A DNA stretch of 64,000 bases. Source: Mycobacterium malmoense. Its GTDB lineage: Bacteria; Actinomycetota; Actinomycetes; Mycobacteriales; Mycobacteriaceae. Made by a program: the position numbers and the translations under genes. Where the stretch lies: the NCBI RefSeq assembly GCF_019645855.1, contig NZ_CP080999.1, positions 496,001 to 560,000 of the forward strand, given 5' to 3'. The notes under the pieces were generated by a model, which ran no database searches, was not told the DNA's origin, and was given only the letters and a program-made list of their open reading frames with translations. This document shows, in pieces, positions 63,368-64,000 of the stretch. Every line of letters begins with the position of its first letter. The stretch's first letter is position 1.

Positions 63368-63988
63368 TCATTGCAGCACACGGGTGACCATGTCGATCAG
63401 CGCCCGTCGCTCCCGATGCCAGTCGATCGGGGTCCCGGTGATCATCTGCGCCAGCACCACCCCGCGCAGGGTGGCCCAGATCACTTCGGCCACACCGGAA
63501 TTCGCCGGGTCTTCGGTGATCAGCCGGCCGAGCTGGCCGATCGCGGAGTTCATTTCGAGCAGGTGGCGCCGCGAGGACTCGCCCGGACCGCCGCGGGTGG
63601 CGCGCAGGATTTCGAAGGCGGCCATCGACGTCGGGCTGCTATAACAGCGCCAGGCGGTGTCGACGACGACCTCGATGCGCTCGCGCAGCGGAAGCTCGCT
63701 GACATTGGCCGACGACAGACTGTCGACCAGCCTGGCCACGCCGTCGTCGACGACGGCGATCAGCATGCCGTTGCGGTCGCCGAAGTGATACTGGATGACT
63801 CCCCACGTCACGCCGGCGCGTTCGGCCACGTGCTTGGCGGTCGCGGCGGCGAACCCCTCCTCCACGATGCACCGGACCGTCTCGTCGATGATCCTGGCCC
63901 GAGTGTCATCCCCGCGTTTGCGCGGCGCGCTGGTGCGCCGGGTGGGTCTGATGGAGCGCCCGGGTGTCCGGTTCGCGGCAATGGACAT
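63368..63988 (-). CDS. TetR-family transcriptional regulator
   Basis: 206 aa. Basic N terminus, helix-turn-helix ATAKHVAERAGVTWGVIQYHF near residues 48-68 and a C-terminal ligand domain (ATRGGPGESSRRHLLEMNSA, EVIWATLRGVVLAQM). It resembles the Rv0302 type. It lies upstream of the SnoaL-like gene with overlapping ends and probably regulates it and itself. Confidence 0.88.
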   Translation of the reverse strand: MSIAANRTPGRSIRPTRRTSAPRKRGDDTRARIIDETVRCIVEEGFAAATAKHVAERAGVTWGVIQYHFGDRNGMLIAVVDDGVARLVDSLSSANVSELPLRERIEVVVDTAWRCYSSPTSMAAFEILRATRGGPGESSRRHLLEMNSAIGQLGRLITEDPANSGVAEVIWATLRGVVLAQMITGTPIDWHRERRALIDMVTRVLQ

Positions 63989-64000
63989 TGTTGACTTTAT

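Overview
The window is high-GC DNA from a slow-growing nontuberculous Mycobacterium, probably near the M. avium complex. Gene order follows the M. tuberculosis Rv0245 to Rv0310c segment: succinate dehydrogenase, hsp20, nirBD, narK3, aac(2'), pxpBC, fecB2, narU, fadD2, fadE6, ESX-3, tam, sulfatase, bluB. Species placement is inferred from gene content only. Several H37Rv neighbours are absent (Rv0246, cobU/cobQ1/PPE2, oplA, Rv0277c, PPE4, Rv0295c, Rv0297-Rv0305, Rv0308). Other genes have been inserted.

Layout. 1-5.3 kb: flavin reductase end, a convergent hairpin, sdhCAB (minus strand) and an isocitrate lyase/PEP mutase-family enzyme. 5.3-13 kb: hsp20, then an assimilatory nitrite unit, nirB-nirD, facing a siroheme-related minus-strand group (HemD-like regulator, CbiX-like chelatase, TetR C-terminal domain) and narK3. 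13.5-21.4 kb: aminoglycoside acetyltransferase, 5-oxoprolinase subunits, iron-siderophore lipoprotein, second NarK-type transporter, LigD-type polymerase and fadD2. 21.4-22.7 kb: a small AT-richer accessory patch with a possible ribbon-helix-helix protein and a secreted Gly/His/Trp-rich protein. 22.8-29.5 kb: lipid and redox enzymes, with two decayed genes (a hydroxyacid dehydrogenase fragment and a TetR remnant whose palindromic operator survives).

29.5-43.5 kb is the most unusual part. Two PPE-PPW genes, each preceded by a very short ORF that keeps the PE start motif, bracket an accessory metal-homeostasis region. On the minus strand, a tightly packed operon runs PPE, luciferase-like monooxygenase, FepB/BtuF-type lipoprotein, 98-aa unknown protein, cytochrome P450, FecCD permease and ABC ATPase. 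It is followed by a CobW/COG0523 GTPase with its own Zur-like box, and then a diflavin reductase under an almost perfect IdeR box. I propose that this set captures a metal-chelate, oxidatively processes the ligand and delivers the metal.

43.5-57 kb: the complete ESX-3 operon (eccA3, eccB3, eccC3, PE5, esxG, esxH, espG3, eccD3, mycP3, eccE3). It is headed by Zur- and IdeR-like boxes but lacks PPE4, which is reduced to a 38-codon frame bridging PE5 and esxG. The intact PE in ESX-3 and the intact PPEs upstream may therefore be partners in trans. 57-64 kb: hydrolase, tam, bluB-sulfatase pair, a GerW-like small membrane protein, Rv0307c-like protein, a perfect 28-bp inverted repeat, YkuD-like secreted protein, SnoaL-like protein and a TetR regulator.

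No tRNA, rRNA, CRISPR array or transposase was recognised.
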